Source of the DNA: Dendrolimus kikuchii
Taxonomy: Eukaryota > Arthropoda > Insecta > Lepidoptera > Lasiocampidae
Assembly: GCA_019925095.2 (NCBI GenBank)
Contig: CM034388.1
Location: 30,386,934 to 30,450,933, forward strand
Length of the DNA: 64,000 nt
Reading direction: 5' to 3'
The position numbers were made by a program, and so were the translations under genes. Below the pieces are notes generated by a model. It saw only the letters and a program-made list of their open reading frames with translations. It was not told the origin of the DNA and searched no databases. Shown piece after piece: positions 1 through 9,340 of this stretch; the first letter of the stretch is position 1; every line of letters begins with the position of its first letter.

Positions 1-310
1 TAGAGAAACCCACGAAAATTGATAACAGACTTCTTCGTAACACGATATCTCCGTCAATTCTAAACCGATTTTTAATTTCTTTTCTTTACTCGTAATTCTG
101 TACTACAGAGGTGGTGCTATGCTTGCAGAAAGAAATTAATTAAATATTTATTATTTGGTTTTTAATGCGAAGTCAGTTTTGTTTTTGTTTAAAAAAAATT
201 TAATAGCAATGTGTATGCCCGGATTTCCACAGAATACTTAAGGAATGTATCCGGGCATCCGAATAAAACCGCTGGTTAGCAAATAGCTCAACTTTGCACG
301 TCTGTTATGT
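1..310. other. AT-rich DNA, nothing recognised
   Basis: No open frame, RNA gene or repeat shared with the rest of the window was recognised. It directly precedes the poly-T start of an S1 copy. Confidence 0.4.
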
Positions 311-542
311 TTTTTTTATTGCAGGTGATCCGCAGACAGGCAGACGGCCCACTTGATGGAAAGCGGTTACCATCGCCTATGTACATTTGCGACGCCAAAG
401 TTGCTACAAATGCGCTGCTGCTCTCTTAAGTTTGACTGGAACCTGGTCACTAATCCCGGAACACAACTCAAGGTTGTTATGGCGACATACTTTAGACCAG
501 GGGTGGTAGCCATCCTGTCGGGCAAATGCCCTACCACCTGGC
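311..542 (-). mobile_element. S1 SINE-like repeat, copy 1 (5'-truncated)
   Basis: Read on the minus strand, this has the S1 middle and tail ending in ...CTGCAATAAAAAA. It stops at the internal block CCAGGTGGTAGGGC, so the first 80 or so bases of the element (the GTGCAGGAACGG head) are missing. Loss of the head with the tail kept is what target-primed reverse transcription produces. Short reading frames on both strands here are repeat sequence, not genes. Confidence 0.85.
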
Positions 543-959
543 AAACCTGTGTACTCAAATAATAATAAATATGAATACATATAACTTACATAGCACGTAG
601 AACATTAACGTCCGTCCGTTTACACAATCACATTAATGTACAAGTCGAATAGTTCATTGTTTTTGTATAATTATATATAAGTATGTTGCGAAGTTTAGAA
701 TCCCAGGGTTCGAAGAGAAGTGTTGCAGCCGCACCGTCGCCGCTGCATTTCGTGTATACTCCCTCTTGGGGGGAGTGAGATAGACATATATACACATTAC
801 TATAGTAGAGAGGGAAGACTATACTGTGTAATGTATGAAAGTGTAAAGCTGGCAACCATGCTTGAAATCACCGCTTAAATAATAAACAACCATCATTGCA
901 ATTCATTTAACAAACGACGTCATGGTAACGAGAAAGAAGTTTTGCTAGAGCTGCTAGCC
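543..959. other. Unassigned sequence
   Basis: No coding potential was recognised. A short G-rich stretch (CTTGGGGGGAGTG) near 765 stands alone and is not repeated elsewhere in the window. Confidence 0.35.
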
Positions 960-1135
960 TCATATATAAAATTCTTCTGTTAGTGTGTATATCACTGAAG
1001 GTCTCCTAAACGGTTGGACTGATTTTGATGCGTGTTCAAGTGGGTCCCGGGATCATTTAGATTTTAAATTCACAATTGAACCTGGTAGGTTATTTTTTGG
1101 ACAGTACATCTTCTCCCGGTGGTTAAATATAAAAC
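960..1135 (+). mobile_element. Hel-B type Helitron, 5' fragment
   Basis: Starts TCATATATAAAATTC and continues through the CTCCTAAACGG...GATTTTGATG block that opens other Hel-B copies (60240, 57839). The hairpin and CTAG 3' end are absent, so this is a broken copy. Confidence 0.5.
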
Positions 1136-1194
1136 AAAAATGAAAAATATATACTTTATTAGACACGTGTTAAACTATAACAAAATTATGTTTG

Positions 1195-1300
1195 AACGTT
1201 TCTAAACGCGGTATCTTATTTGATTTTCATTATTCTGGCGTTTCAGCCACTTTTCAGTAGCCGTGATCACGTAAAATAAAGATGTCAAGTGTCAAATCTT
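1195..1300 (-). repeat. U6 repeat (LINE-like 3' segment)
   Basis: On the minus strand it carries CACGGCTACTGAAAAGTGGC followed by an AATAATGAAAATCAAAT block. Recognisable relatives lie at 24855-24935 and 50446-50580. Family unknown; probably a 3' piece of a non-LTR element. Confidence 0.5.
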
Positions 1301-1499
1301 CTTGACTCTTGACAACCTTGACTTCAAGCTTGACACAAATACGTCACATATAATACCTGGCTCGGTTAAACTTTAGATTAAAGGTCACTGAATTTTATAT
1401 AGTTGGGGGGTGTAGGGGGGAGGGTTACTTCTCCCTTCTACAACCCCCGTGTCTAGGAGACATGTAGTTCTTGAGATATTTTTTTTGTTCGTTCGTTTC

Positions 1500-1745
1500 G
1501 TTATATTGCGACGACGGTGACCAGTCTGTCCTGACAACCGCCGTCCGGTACCGCGGCACGCTCGCTACTCTCGCTCGGCTCGTGCGCTTTGGTTTAAATT
1601 CTAACCTAACTAACCTAAGACACCGTTCTAGTTACTGGTCACGAGTTTCGACTAAAGCCGACAAGCCAAGCGAGCGTGCTATGACAGCGGTCAGCGAGTG
1701 TCACAACCTATTTGTAACCATCGTCGCAATATGTTACGACATCCC
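1500..1745. repeat. Diverged CpG-rich foldback
   Basis: Left arm ATATTGCGACGACGGT (about 1504-1520) is answered on the right by the complement of ATATTGCGACGATGGT (about 1718-1733). Inner blocks GTGACCAGT/ACTGGTCAC and GCACGCTCGCT/AGCGAGCGTGC are also inverted. It is far richer in CpG than its surroundings. The 102-residue open frame that spans it has no recognisable domain. Probably an old terminal-inverted-repeat element. Confidence 0.5.
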
Positions 1746-1789
1746 GTCACATTCCCGGAAAGCACGCCTTTCCCGGTAACATTTCCTCT

Positions 1790-2070
1790 TCCACCTTAAT
1801 TCAGCCGGTACTAGAGGGCGCTGCGCACACACATGAATCCTATTGGCAGAGCCGAATCTTTCAATGGCTGCCTAAATATCGTCGCGACGCCACGCTCGCC
1901 AATAAATAGTCCAAAACAGTCGGAAAACGACTGAATTGTGCCCGACCGTTCCCTAAAGTGCCAAATGTCTCCCTAACATCTAGTGTAGTGTTTGTGTAAA
2001 CCCAGGACGCGCGAATCCGGCCGAAATCCTGCATAATTCCTTACACAATTCCAGTGACGGTAAGCGTTCA
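1790..2070 (+). promoter_or_regulatory. Possible promoter and 5' non-coding exon
   Basis: This non-repeated, relatively GC-rich stretch contains an inverted CCAAT (CCTATTGGC, about 1838) and ends with CCAGTGACG followed by GTAAGCG at about 2058, which resembles an exon end and splice donor. No start codon with a convincing frame was identified. If real, the window would lie in a long first intron of a plus-strand gene. Transcript data would be needed, and chance resemblance is quite possible. Confidence 0.2.
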
Positions 2071-2372
2071 TTTTTTTCTGCTTGGTTCACTAGGATTTGC
2101 GAGGCGGCATCAGGTCTGATAGAGAATCAGGGTTTGCTCCGGCTAAGTAGCTATTCATATCTTATCACAATATATAAGCAAAAAAAAACTATTTCCGTAT
2201 TTAACAATCAATAAAGTAATTCGGAACTTGTTTACTAAACTCAAAAACAGTTTTAGTGTTTAATTCCTGAACGCAAATCATACTTGGTTATCAACAAAAG
2301 TAATAACCTTGTTTATCGAACGTATTTTTTTCCTACTAAAAACTTGTCTCCTAACCCAAATGACAGATCTAG

Positions 2373-2500
2373 TGGCTATGGGTGTTTGGCGCATGGACCG
2401 ACAAAATTTTTTGAGGCATTGGGTGGATCAAGAGCTATCTTTAACCCATAGATCCCTATGTCCTAAGTGTCACTGTAATCGAGATACGATTTTTATTGTT
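2373..2500 (+). repeat. U11 repeat, plus-strand copy
   Basis: About 125 bases (GGCGCATGGACCGACAAAAT ... GTAATCGAGATACGAT) reappear inverted around 3705-3780 and 4110-4145, where an S1 element splits the second copy. Unknown family; no protein function assigned. Confidence 0.7.
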
Positions 2501-3326
2501 TGTTTTTGAAAATGACCTGGTTCATCGTCTTTAAAACGACATATTTTTCTAGTTTGTTGTTTTTTTTTATTATTATTATTATATATATCTCTACGGACTC
2601 GAGTTCCGTACCCTTTTTTAATACTTAATTTCTATGAAAAATTTGAGACTCCGTACACGCTTATTGTTTATTTTTGTTAGTGTATGTGACATTATATGTA
2701 GTAATTTTTCTGTTTTGGTGTACCTTAAGAATAACTTATTATATTAATTTATTCTAATTTTAATACTAAACTTATACTAATGTAGAGTGTATCTGTTACA
2801 TGCTGGTGTTGTGAGGAAGTGCATGTGCAGTGTTGGCCTTATATCTATACTTATATATAGTCGTATCTAGTGCCATGTGTGTTGTTTTTTTCTTTTCTGT
2901 GCCTGGGTTATTAATTTTTAGGCTCTTTGTGTGTCTTGGTTTGTTTGTGGAGTGTGCGTGTAATGCAATGCGATGGTAGTGCGCGTAGGTTTAAGTATGT
3001 GTATAAGTTTTATTGTTAGTTATGTGTTTGTGACTTTGTGTGGTGTTATAATTTATTGTTTAGTTGTTGTGACATGAAAAATTTCCAGTTGGTGTTGATG
3101 ATGATGGATGGTTTAGGAGGGGGATTAGTTCTATCTAGTTTGTTGTTGTAATTGCAGTCTTTAATGTATGATCATTCTAAATTAAACATTAATTCTTAGC
3201 ATTAGAGAATTTATTTTATTTAAACAAAATGTACTGTACTTAATATCCTTTCCAACGATATACGACACGGCCTTGAAATTATTCATGTGATCACAAAACA
3301 AGGTATTACTCAACCAGTGTCAGAAT
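2501..3326. other. AT-rich DNA, nothing recognised
   Basis: TG-rich low-complexity stretches (2780-3100) and AT-rich DNA without a coding frame, RNA gene or repeat seen elsewhere in the window. Confidence 0.4.
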
Positions 3327-3653
3327 AAAGAAAACACCTTTCGGCTGGGCGTAACTATGTTCTAAATCTCAGCCTTTCCAACACATTCAAAGCGCAGGGT
3401 CGTCAGGGAGGAGGGGGTTTTTAGTGGGTATTGGGGTTGCTCGCCCGTGCAGCAACGCTCGGAGTCTTCCACACTATTCTGTGACGTCGATCGCGGACGG
3501 AGCGCTGCCAAGAGCATACTATTGCTGCAGTGTTATCGCCCCCGACCGACGCGTGTCGTTCCCCTAGCAACGACCCAGTTTGTGCGTAAATCGGTTAAGC
3601 ATTTTCCCTCGCCTCAAAACCAAAAAAAAAAAAAAAAAAAAAGAAAACACCTT
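3327..3653 (+). mobile_element. S2 poly-A retroelement with target duplication
   Basis: A 13-14 bp duplication (AAAGAAAACACCTT at 3327-3340 and 3640-3653) brackets about 300 bases that begin TCGGCTGGGCGTAACTATG and end in a pure A tract. The body matches the 3' part of the longer copy at 54585-55024. TSD plus poly-A identifies retrotransposition; this copy holds only the 3' UTR. Confidence 0.85.
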
Positions 3654-3689
3654 GTTAGTATTTGAAGACGTTTTAATTAAATTTTATTT

Positions 3690-4145
3690 ACAGATTGACA
3701 ATATCGTATCTCGATTACAGTGACACTTAAGACATAGGGATCTATGGGTTAAAGATAGCTCTTGATCCACCCAATTCCCCAAAAAAAATTTTTTTTTATT
3801 TTTTATTGCAGGAGTTCAGCAGACAGGCAGACGGCCCACTGGATGGAAAGCGGTTACCATCGCCTATGGACATTTGCAACACCAAAGGTGCTACAAATGC
3901 GCTGCTGCTCTTTTAAGTGAGTCTGGAACCTGGTCACTAATGCCGGAACACAACTCAAGGTTGTTTTGGCGACATACTCTAGACCAGGAGTGGTAGCCAT
4001 CCAGTCGGGCAAATGCCCTACCACCTGGCTGTGGGTTGTTTAGTCGCCTCTTACGACAGGCCGCCCGGCCGCAGGAAATTGTATTCTTTCTCCGTTCTTG
4101 CACGGATAGGATAGGATTTTGTCGGTCCATGCGCCAACCACCCTA
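3690..4145 (-). repeat. U11 repeat split by an S1 insertion
   Basis: Segments 3705-3780 and 4110-4145, read on the minus strand, rebuild the same unit seen at 2373-2500 on the plus strand. The interruption is the S1 copy at 3787-4109, so U11 is older than that S1 insertion. Confidence 0.75.
3787..4109 (-). mobile_element. S1 SINE-like repeat, copy 2
   Basis: Near full length on the minus strand, from the GTGCAAGAACGGAG head to the TGCAATAAAAA tail. It sits inside U11, between GGACCGACAAAATCC and the inverted poly-A side. A clear target duplication could not be defined because the flanks are A/T runs. Confidence 0.9.
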
Positions 4146-4267
4146 TATATCAGGCGCATGTTACACCTAAACTCAAATTACCCTTAATCTCATGCCACTC
4201 CGTTTATTAGTCGCGAAAGCTTAAGAAAATAAATACTACGTGTTACACTAATTTATTGTCTTGGATA

Positions 4268-4643
4268 CTTGTGTAAAGGAGATGGTCTCGTAAGGAGTAC
4301 TTATAAGCCTAAGTCCAATCCTGTAAGGAGAAACATTTATTATAATATCTTAAGCTAACCAATAATAGAGAAAATAATTTATATTGCGTTTAATTTGGGA
4401 GAGATTTTTCTACTGTTTATTAAAGTAGGGATTTATCAAAGCTTATCTCTCGTAAATTTTATTACATTACTAGCTGTGCCCGGGACGTCGTCTATTGATG
4501 TTAGCGTGATGATATATAGCCTATAGCCTTCCTCGATAAATGGGCTATCTAACACTGAAAGAATTTTTCAAATCAGACCAGTAGTTCCTGAGATTAGCGC
4601 GTTCAAACAAACAAACTCCTCAGCTTTATATATTAGTATAAGA
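4268..4643. repeat. 375-bp duplicated block (partner 34989-35363)
   Basis: Matches 34989-35363 nearly base for base, with a constant offset of 30720 over most of its length and roughly ten differences. It contains a Hel-A Helitron (4470-4643) plus about 200 bases of DNA beyond that Helitron's CTAG end, so element and flank were copied together. Confidence 0.85.
4470..4643 (-). mobile_element. Hel-A Helitron, short copy
   Basis: Bounded by A|CTAG at 4469/4470 and GA|T at 4643/4644, i.e. a minus-strand Helitron TC...CTAG between A and T. It retains AATCTCAGGAACTACTGGTC and GAGGAAGGCTATAGG blocks but lacks the middle segment found at 31468 and 52271. No Rep/helicase coding: non-autonomous. Confidence 0.8.
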
Positions 4644-4846
4644 TTTATTACACACAATTATTACGTCCGGAGTGTATAAGTCTTCAATTTCATGATTGGC
4701 GAAATTCCTTATTCTGGTGTATTATTATACAGTTCTATTTAAATATACATAGTTCCTTAGGACTAGCTTAGGTTCCCTTCTTTTAAGGCTGTTTGCAATC
4801 GACGCAACTTTTTCATTCTATCAAACCTCATTTCATTACAACATAA

Positions 4847-5086
4847 TCCCTATTAATATTATAAATGCGAAAGTAACTCTGTCTGTCTGTCTGTTTGTTC
4901 ATTTTCACGGAAAAACTACGGGACCAATCTGGATGAAACTCAGTATGTATATATTCGATGCCGAGGATGAACATAGGATACGTTTTATCCCGAAAAATGG
5001 GATAGTGTAACCTCTGTTTGTTAGCCTTTTATGGAAAGACTATTGGCCCGATTTGGCTGAAACTTGGTACATATGTCATTTTAATA
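4847..5086 (+). mobile_element. Helitron 5' end, truncated by RTE-1
   Basis: Begins A|TCCCTATTAATATTATAAA followed by (CTGT)n and TATCCCGAAAAATGGGAT, a layout common to lepidopteran Helitron 5' ends. It runs into the RTE-1 copy at about 5087 and no CTAG terminus is found, so the 3' half was lost or displaced. Confidence 0.6.
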
Positions 5087-6631
5087 TCGAGGGTGGTCAA
5101 AAGGCAGTAGGAATCGATAGTGTGTCTGCTGAGATGATCAAATATGGTGGAACCTGCGTCCGGGACGCTTTCCTGTCTTTATGCAACTTGTGCTGGAGGA
5201 CGGAAAGGTTCCCAAGGACTGGAGGCGCGCTGTCATCGTGCCCTTGTATAAAGGCAAGGGGTCACGTATGGAGTGCGCCAGCTACAGGGTCATCAGTTTG
5301 ATCAGCACAGCATCTAAAGTGTATGCGAAGATTATTGAAAAGAGAATGAGAGTTGTATCCGATGGATTACTGTGGGATGCACAAGGTGGCTTCAGAAATG
5401 GAAGGGGATGTATGGAGCAAGTTTTCTCTCTCCGCAATATCGTAGAGAAGCAGCTGGCTATGGGCCGGAAGGTTTTCTGCGGTTTTGTGGATCTAGAGAA
5501 AGCATTTGACAGCGTTGTGCGGAACGACCTCTGGGACATATTGCCCGGATATGGGATTAATGGCCAATTGATGCGTGCTGTGCAGTCCACTTACGAGGAC
5601 TGTATGGCATGCGTGCGAGTGGAAGGCAGCCTGTCGCCCTGGTTTGACGTCAATATTGGCGTCCGCCAGGGCTGCGTGCTGTCGGCTTTGCTGTTCATCC
5701 TATATCTGGACGATTGTCTCCAGAGAATAAGATTGATGGATGTTGGGGTACGGATGAGTGATCTAGTTGTAAGCACCTTGCTTTATGCGGATGATGCCGT
5801 GCTTTTAGCCGAATCGCCATCAGAACTGCAAACACTAGTCACAATGATGAAAGATGACTGTCAGGCGAGAGGCTTACATTTGAATGCGAAGAAAACAAAG
5901 GTTGTGGTGTTTGAAAGAGAAGAAACCAGAACGAATGCAAGGATAATGGTCGACGATGTTATGCTAGAGCAAGTGAATGAGTTTGTATATCTTGGATGTG
6001 CTTTTAGCAGGGATGGAAGGTACACCGCTGATATAGAAAGAAGAGTGAATTTGGGGAATAGTGGGAATGGAGCGTTAGGTAAACTTCTAGGCGCTAAGAA
6101 CCTCAGCCAGAAGGCCCAGCTCGCCATACACAACGCGGTGCTGGTACCTACGCTCACGTATGGATGCGAGAGTTGGGTATGGAAGAGAGAGCATGAAAGT
6201 AGAGTAAACGCGGTCGAGATGCGAGCACTGCGCAAAATCTGCGGAGTGACCCTCGCGGACCGCGTTCGTAATACCGAAGTAAGAAAGAGAATTGGTCTGA
6301 AAGAGAGTGTCGGGGTGAAGGTAAGGAAAGGAATGCTCCGGTGGTTCGGGCATGTGGAAAGAATGCATGATGAAAGAATGACTAAACAGATATACAATGC
6401 AAAAGTGGATGGATGCAGAAGTCGTGGAAGGCCACGACACACCTTCCACGATCAAATTGATCATGTACTAGCAGAAGGTGATGTCAGGAGCCTTAAGAAC
6501 AGACGAGCTTGCATGACAAGAGTTATGAATGTCAAAGAGGCAAGTGAGGTGTGTAAGAATAAGCCTAAATGGCACTCTGTTGTTCGTGCCTACCCCGCAA
6601 GGGAACTGGCGTGAAGTTATGTATGTATGTA
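5087..6631 (+). mobile_element. RTE-1 retrotransposon, longest copy
   Basis: This 5'-truncated RTE-clade element runs from inside the reverse transcriptase domain to the 3' end AGTTATGTATGTATGTA. Only four bases separate the stop codon from the (ATGT)n tail. The apurinic-type endonuclease expected at the N-terminus is absent. A one-base loss near 5200 breaks the frame. It is the reference against which the shorter RTE-1 copies in this window can be read. Confidence 0.9.
5181..6614 (+). CDS. Reverse transcriptase ORF fragment of RTE-1
   Basis: A 477-residue open frame. RT motif A VDLEKAFD is at residues 103-110 (catalytic D104), motif B RQGCVLSALLF at 162-172, and motif C YADDAVL at 202-208 (D204, D205). 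The C-terminal part includes LRWFGHVERM (386-395) and SRGRPRHTFHDQI (414-426), usual for RTE-type polyproteins. The first methionine is internal: in another frame, 5087-5200 encodes the preceding RT residues (AVGIDSVSAEMIKYGG), so this is a frameshifted, 5'-truncated pseudogene rather than a gene with its own start. No promoter was seen. Confidence 0.8.
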   Translation: MQLVLEDGKVPKDWRRAVIVPLYKGKGSRMECASYRVISLISTASKVYAKIIEKRMRVVSDGLLWDAQGGFRNGRGCMEQVFSLRNIVEKQLAMGRKVFCGFVDLEKAFDSVVRNDLWDILPGYGINGQLMRAVQSTYEDCMACVRVEGSLSPWFDVNIGVRQGCVLSALLFILYLDDCLQRIRLMDVGVRMSDLVVSTLLYADDAVLLAESPSELQTLVTMMKDDCQARGLHLNAKKTKVVVFEREETRTNARIMVDDVMLEQVNEFVYLGCAFSRDGRYTADIERRVNLGNSGNGALGKLLGAKNLSQKAQLAIHNAVLVPTLTYGCESWVWKREHESRVNAVEMRALRKICGVTLADRVRNTEVRKRIGLKESVGVKVRKGMLRWFGHVERMHDERMTKQIYNAKVDGCRSRGRPRHTFHDQIDHVLAEGDVRSLKNRRACMTRVMNVKEASEVCKNKPKWHSVVRAYPARELA

Positions 6632-6915
6632 ACACCACACATCCATCTCAACATTCTCACCTCAGCTGAGTGGAGACATTTGTGGTTTATCACTTTAGTG
6701 GCCCAACATTCGGACCCGTATAGCATGATTGGTCGTATGACAGATTTATATATTTGACCTTTTGGTTTCCGTAACATTAGTTTGTCTCAGGTCACACCGG
6801 TTACCTGTCTCCACTTTAGCCATGCTACATTTATACTTCTTACATCCTTCTGTATATCACAATTACTTTGCAGTAGTGAACCAAGGTATCTGAATTCGGG
6901 GTTACATGGTGAAAT
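6632..6915 (-). mobile_element. RTE-2-like reverse transcriptase remnant
   Basis: Minus-strand translations in two frames give FRYLGSLLQSNCDIQKDV...KWRQVTGV and then KGQIYKSVIRPIMLYGSECW...RMLRWMCGVT. This is the region just after the RT catalytic core in RTE-type proteins and parallels the RTE-2 copy at 28722. One frameshift lies near 6780. It is bounded by the RTE-1 tail on the left and an S1 copy on the right. Confidence 0.75.
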
Positions 6916-6924
6916 CACTTTTTT

Positions 6925-7240
6925 TTCTTTTTTTTTATTGTAGGAGTTCAGCAGACAGGCAGACGGCCCACTTGATGGAAAGCCGTTAGCATCGCCTATG
7001 GACATTTGCAACACCAAAGGTGCTACAAATGCGCTGCTGCTCTCTTAAAGGAGACTGGAACCTGGTCACTAATGCCGGAACACAACACAAGGTTGTTATA
7101 GCGGCATACTCTAGACCAGGGGTGGTAGCCATCCAGTCGAGCTAATACCCTACCACCTGGCTATGGGTTGTTTAGTCGCCTCTTACGACAGGTCGCCTGG
7201 CCGCAGGAAATTGTATTCTTTCTCCGTTCCTGCACGGATG
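6925..7240 (-). mobile_element. S1 SINE-like repeat, copy 3 (left arm of inverted pair)
   Basis: Full-length minus-strand S1. Its head ends at 7240, only about ten bases before the head of the opposite-strand copy at 7249. The two together make a palindrome of about 640 bases. Confidence 0.92.
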
Positions 7241-7248
7241 AAGTATTT

Positions 7249-7563
7249 TATCCGTGCCTGAACGGAGAAAGAATACAATTTCCTGCGTTGGGGCGGCCGG
7301 TCGTAAGAGGCGACTTTACAACCCACAGCCAAGTGGCAGGGCATTTGCCCGTCTGGATGGCTACCACCCCTGGTCTAAAGTATGTCGCCATAACAACCCT
7401 GAGTTGTATTCCGGCATTAGTGACGAGGTTCCAGTCTCCATTAAGAGAGCAGCGGCGCATTTGTAGCAACTTTGGTGTTGCAAATGTCCATAGGCGATGG
7501 TAACCGCTTTGCATGAAGTGGGCCGTCTGCCTGTCTGCTGATCTCCTGCAATAAAAAAAAAAT
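7249..7563 (+). mobile_element. S1 SINE-like repeat, copy 4 (right arm of inverted pair)
   Basis: Full-length plus-strand copy from TATCCGTGCCTGAACGG to CCTGCAATAAAAAAAAAA. It carries GTTGGGGCGGCC in place of the GGCCGGGCGGCC version, as do copies 7, 8, 20 and 23, suggesting at least two S1 subtypes. Confidence 0.92.
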
Positions 7564-8515
7564 AAACACTCCAAGATGAACATGGGATACTTTTGACATA
7601 TCTACATTTTATATTTTTTTCAAACGCGTCTTACTCGTCCGCTCACGATTCTGTCCCTGAATTTATCCAATTGGATGACAACTGAAGTGTAAAACTTTAT
7701 GGATTCTTTATTCAAACGAGAACCACGATTGGCCATTTTAATTAATTTAAAAAACCGACTAATTTAAATTCAATTTGAGAACGGTTCGAATGATGTCTAT
7801 GTCGGTCGGCCAAAGCCAATCAGAACGGCGCATTTAAATTTCAATGGATCCGTTCCAATCACAATGTAGGTCTTTAAAAAACATTCGATTAAGTAAATTT
7901 ATGCCAGTTGCTGGAACTTTTATTTGGCTTACACGTTTTTTGCATTTAATCAAAGTAAATCAAGTCAGTCTGCGTAATGGCAAAAAATGGAACTACAGTC
8001 GCCATGTTTAAAATTCATACGAACTAGTGGTTGTCAGTTCTTAAAAAAATGTGTATTGCTTAACGACATTATTTTTAACGCTATAATTGAAACGTATTTG
8101 GCCATAGTCAATAACTATAAAATTATCCCAGATGGAGCCCAAGCATTATAATATATAATTACCTTATATTAATGCGATATATTCAAATGTCTGTGATGAT
8201 TTTTCATAGCTTGGCAATACCAGAGCAAACGCAAATATATATGTAAGTAGGAACCTCCGTGGTGTTCATAAAGAGTGTGACGTCAGCAACGCCGACGTCA
8301 CGATTGTTGGCTTCTTGGTGTCGACCCATATTTGAGTCCTCGAAATAGAATTTCAAGAGCACTCGGCATCATACATTCCAAGAGCGTTACGACCTCCCAG
8401 AGAGGTCCGTCTCGTTCGGCGACTCGAGCAATAATGACTGAGTGGTTTTTTTTTTGGAGCTGGACCCAGCTGGATAGCCGCTGATGGCTGTTTCAGCGAT
8501 ACCGGACTTTGGGGT
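7564..8515. other. Unassigned sequence
   Basis: No coding frame or shared repeat recognised. Part of it (7740-7900) is rich in ATTTAAATT-type motifs; 8270-8515 is more GC-rich but has no conserved domain that I can identify. Confidence 0.35.
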
Positions 8516-8712
8516 AGTCGTGGGAGGCCACGACACACCTTCCATGATCAAATTGATCGTGTACTAGCAGAAGGTGATGTCAGGAGCCTTAAGAATAGAC
8601 GAGCGTGCATGACAAGAGTTATGAATGTCAAAGAAGCAAGTGAGGTGTGTAAGAATAAGCCTGAATGGCGCTCTATTGTTCGTGTCTACCCCGTAAGGGA
8701 ACTGACGTGAAG
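8516..8712 (+). mobile_element. RTE-1 fragment without its tail
   Basis: Matches the RTE-1 C-terminal coding region from AGTCGTGG to the stop codon and GTGAAG, but the (ATGT)n tail is missing. It lies immediately upstream of a separate RTE-1 insertion. Confidence 0.85.
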
Positions 8713-8727
8713 ACCTTTAAGATCAAC

Positions 8728-9029
8728 ACTAGAATACTGTGGAAAGAATGCATGATGAAAGAATGACTAAACAGATATACAATGCAAAAGTGGATGGATG
8801 CAGAAGTCGTGGAAGGCCACGACACACCTACCATGGTCAAATTGATCGTGTATAGCAAAAGGTGATGTCAGGAGCCTTAAGAACTGACGAGCGTGCATGA
8901 CAAGAGCTATGAATGTCAAAGAAGCAAGTGAGGTGTGTAAGAATAAGCCTGAATGGCGCTCTGTTGTTCGTGTCTACCCCGCAAGGGAACTGACGTGAAG
9001 TTATGCATGTATGTATGTACTAGAATACT
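8728..9029 (+). mobile_element. RTE-1 5'-truncated insertion with TSD
   Basis: ACTAGAATACT occurs at 8728-8738 and 9019-9029 and brackets 280 bases of RTE-1, starting at the codons for HVERMHDE and ending in ATGCATGTATGTATGT. Several substitutions break the frame. Confidence 0.9.
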
Positions 9030-9340
9030 AATCCTATGTCTTCTGTTCCACACCGATGAAATTATTCAAAGTATACACGAGAGATCTGAAAAGCATTCAA
9101 AATACTAATGCATTTTCGTATCACATTAATGTTTGTCATAAAGCAGTCCATTACTACATAATTATACGAAATGTGCTTTAAAATATCTCATAGAATATAA
9201 ATAGACGTCATCATTCACGTCATTAGGAAAATTACAAAATTCAATTGTACATCTCCAAAGTATAAGTAGGGTTGCCATAATAAGAAAAAATTACGGAACA
9301 TTTGGAGACATAAATTAGTTGTTCTAGGTATTTTTTCGGT

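Noticed and set aside
1303..1345. Tandem CTTGAC-type motif as a regulatory array
   Set aside because: Only four or five imperfect short repeats; not distinguishable from chance low-complexity sequence.
5861..6442. 193-residue minus-strand frame opposite the RTE-1 reverse transcriptase
   Set aside because: It is the antisense shadow of the RT frame, reappears at other RTE-1 copies, and has no domain; the plus strand holds RT motifs A to C.
7168..7583. Overlapping 111-residue open frames on both strands across the S1 pair
   Set aside because: The same peptides recur at every S1 copy on either strand; they are by-products of a GC-moderate repeat, not genes.
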